This document shows positions 63,737 through 64,000 of a stretch of 64,000 nucleotides of DNA, in pieces. This DNA comes from Rhizobium etli 8C-3. Lineage in GTDB: Bacteria; Pseudomonadota; Alphaproteobacteria; Rhizobiales; Rhizobiaceae. The notes below the pieces were generated by a model. It was not told the DNA's origin. It searched no databases and saw only the letters and a list, made by a program, of their open reading frames with translations. The translations under genes were made by a program, and so were the position numbers. The DNA lies in assembly GCF_001908375.1 (NCBI RefSeq), contig NZ_CP017241.1, forward strand, positions 437,001 through 501,000. Reading direction: 5' to 3'. Position 1 is the stretch's first letter. Every line of letters begins with the position of its first letter.

Positions 63737-64000
63737 GGAGTGTCCCCTTGGTTACACCGTTTGACCGTCGCGAGGCCCGGCGGGAACCTTCGCGCATGAA
63801 ATCCGCCGGCCAAAGCGCCTAAGCGATCATGCCGGACATACGAGCATCATGGAAATAGTGTGCGCTCTCGAAAAATCGATGCAACCCCTCTCCAGTATCT
63901 GCAGTCGCGGCGCGATTATGGCCGTGAAAGGATCACCGCGCGCGAAATCGCATTTCCTTTTTGCAAGGCCGCTGCGATTTGTTTTTGTCCCCTTGCGTGT
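63737..64000. other. Upstream region of the binding-protein gene, window end
   Basis: No gene recognised. AAATCGCA (63947-63954) and TGCGATTT (63973-63980) form an 8-base inverted repeat followed by GTTTTTG, which could be a terminator for a plus-strand transcript or part of a neighbour beyond the window. Confidence 0.4.

Noticed and set aside
27732..64000. attR-like copy of the tRNA-Arg 3' end
   Set aside because: No second copy of the terminal tRNA sequence was noticed in the window, so integration at the tRNA cannot be shown.
1..64000. CRISPR arrays or intact insertion sequences
   Set aside because: No regularly spaced direct repeats, no cas genes and no transposase with terminal inverted repeats were seen.

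Overview
The window reads as chromosomal DNA of a Rhizobium-type alphaproteobacterium (Rhizobiaceae, closest in feel to R. leguminosarum/R. etli). The reasons are gene content and gene order: hpf-ptsN, def-fmt-truA beside dapE-dapD, rpmH-rnpA-yidC-engB-argB, a frcR/frcBCAK fructose transporter system, pyrE next to a fructokinase, several chemoreceptors, and a multi-hairpin anti-Shine-Dalgarno sRNA of the kind common in Rhizobiales. Base composition is GC-rich with strong GC3 codon bias. No plasmid replication, symbiosis or phage structural genes are seen. This assignment rests on recognition, not on a search.

Layout. 0.3-8 kb: long HPF and PtsN, a dCache-type chemoreceptor, ribokinase, RmuC and a soluble globin-coupled chemoreceptor. 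8-23.5 kb: a housekeeping block covering protein N-terminal formylation (def, fmt), truA, the succinylase branch of lysine/peptidoglycan precursor synthesis (dapE, dapD), a LOG-family protein, a HAD nucleotidase, Ada coupled to a PEP-mutase-like protein, argB, an ECF sigma/RskA anti-sigma pair followed by a wrecked fasciclin gene, and engB-yidC-rnpA-rpmH. 23.9-27.7 kb: a TTG-initiated chemoreceptor, an orphan histidine kinase and tRNA-Arg(ACG). 27.7-29.2 kb: a degraded accessory patch directly downstream of the tRNA, with the N-terminal stub of an AbiEi/HipA-type toxin-antitoxin protein preceded by two near-identical 31-bp inverted repeats. 29.2-33.5 kb: a YbaK deacylase, lipoproteins, a methyltransferase, a TetR regulator and the sRNA.

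33.5-42.1 kb is catabolic: a DAO-type oxidoreductase, an unusual SDR and a Ser/Cys proline-racemase-family enzyme (probably hydroxyproline-type metabolism), then FucU/RbsD-FrcR divergent from frcB-frcC-frcA-frcK. 42.2-48.6 kb: pyrC, a frameshifted DUF1772 gene with an NmrA-like reductase divergent from its TetR regulator, an MgtC/DUF4010 protein, pyrE and fructokinase. 48.6-52.8 kb is a looser accessory stretch with two alpha/beta hydrolases, unassigned ORFs and a fused nucleotidyltransferase-HEPN protein. 52.8-63.7 kb: pgi, fadD, a PRC-barrel protein, a GH2 beta-mannosidase, glyoxalase I and a complete yehZYXW-like osmoprotectant/betaine ABC transporter.

The most noteworthy signals are the three-hairpin RNA at about 31.92-32.04 kb, in which all three loops display CCTCCTCCC; the paired palindromes in front of the truncated toxin-antitoxin gene; the sigma/anti-sigma pair whose downstream FAS1 gene is destroyed; the catalytic-residue departures in the hydroxyproline-type cluster; and the fused MNT-HEPN protein. 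I found no CRISPR array, no intact transposon and no complete prophage.
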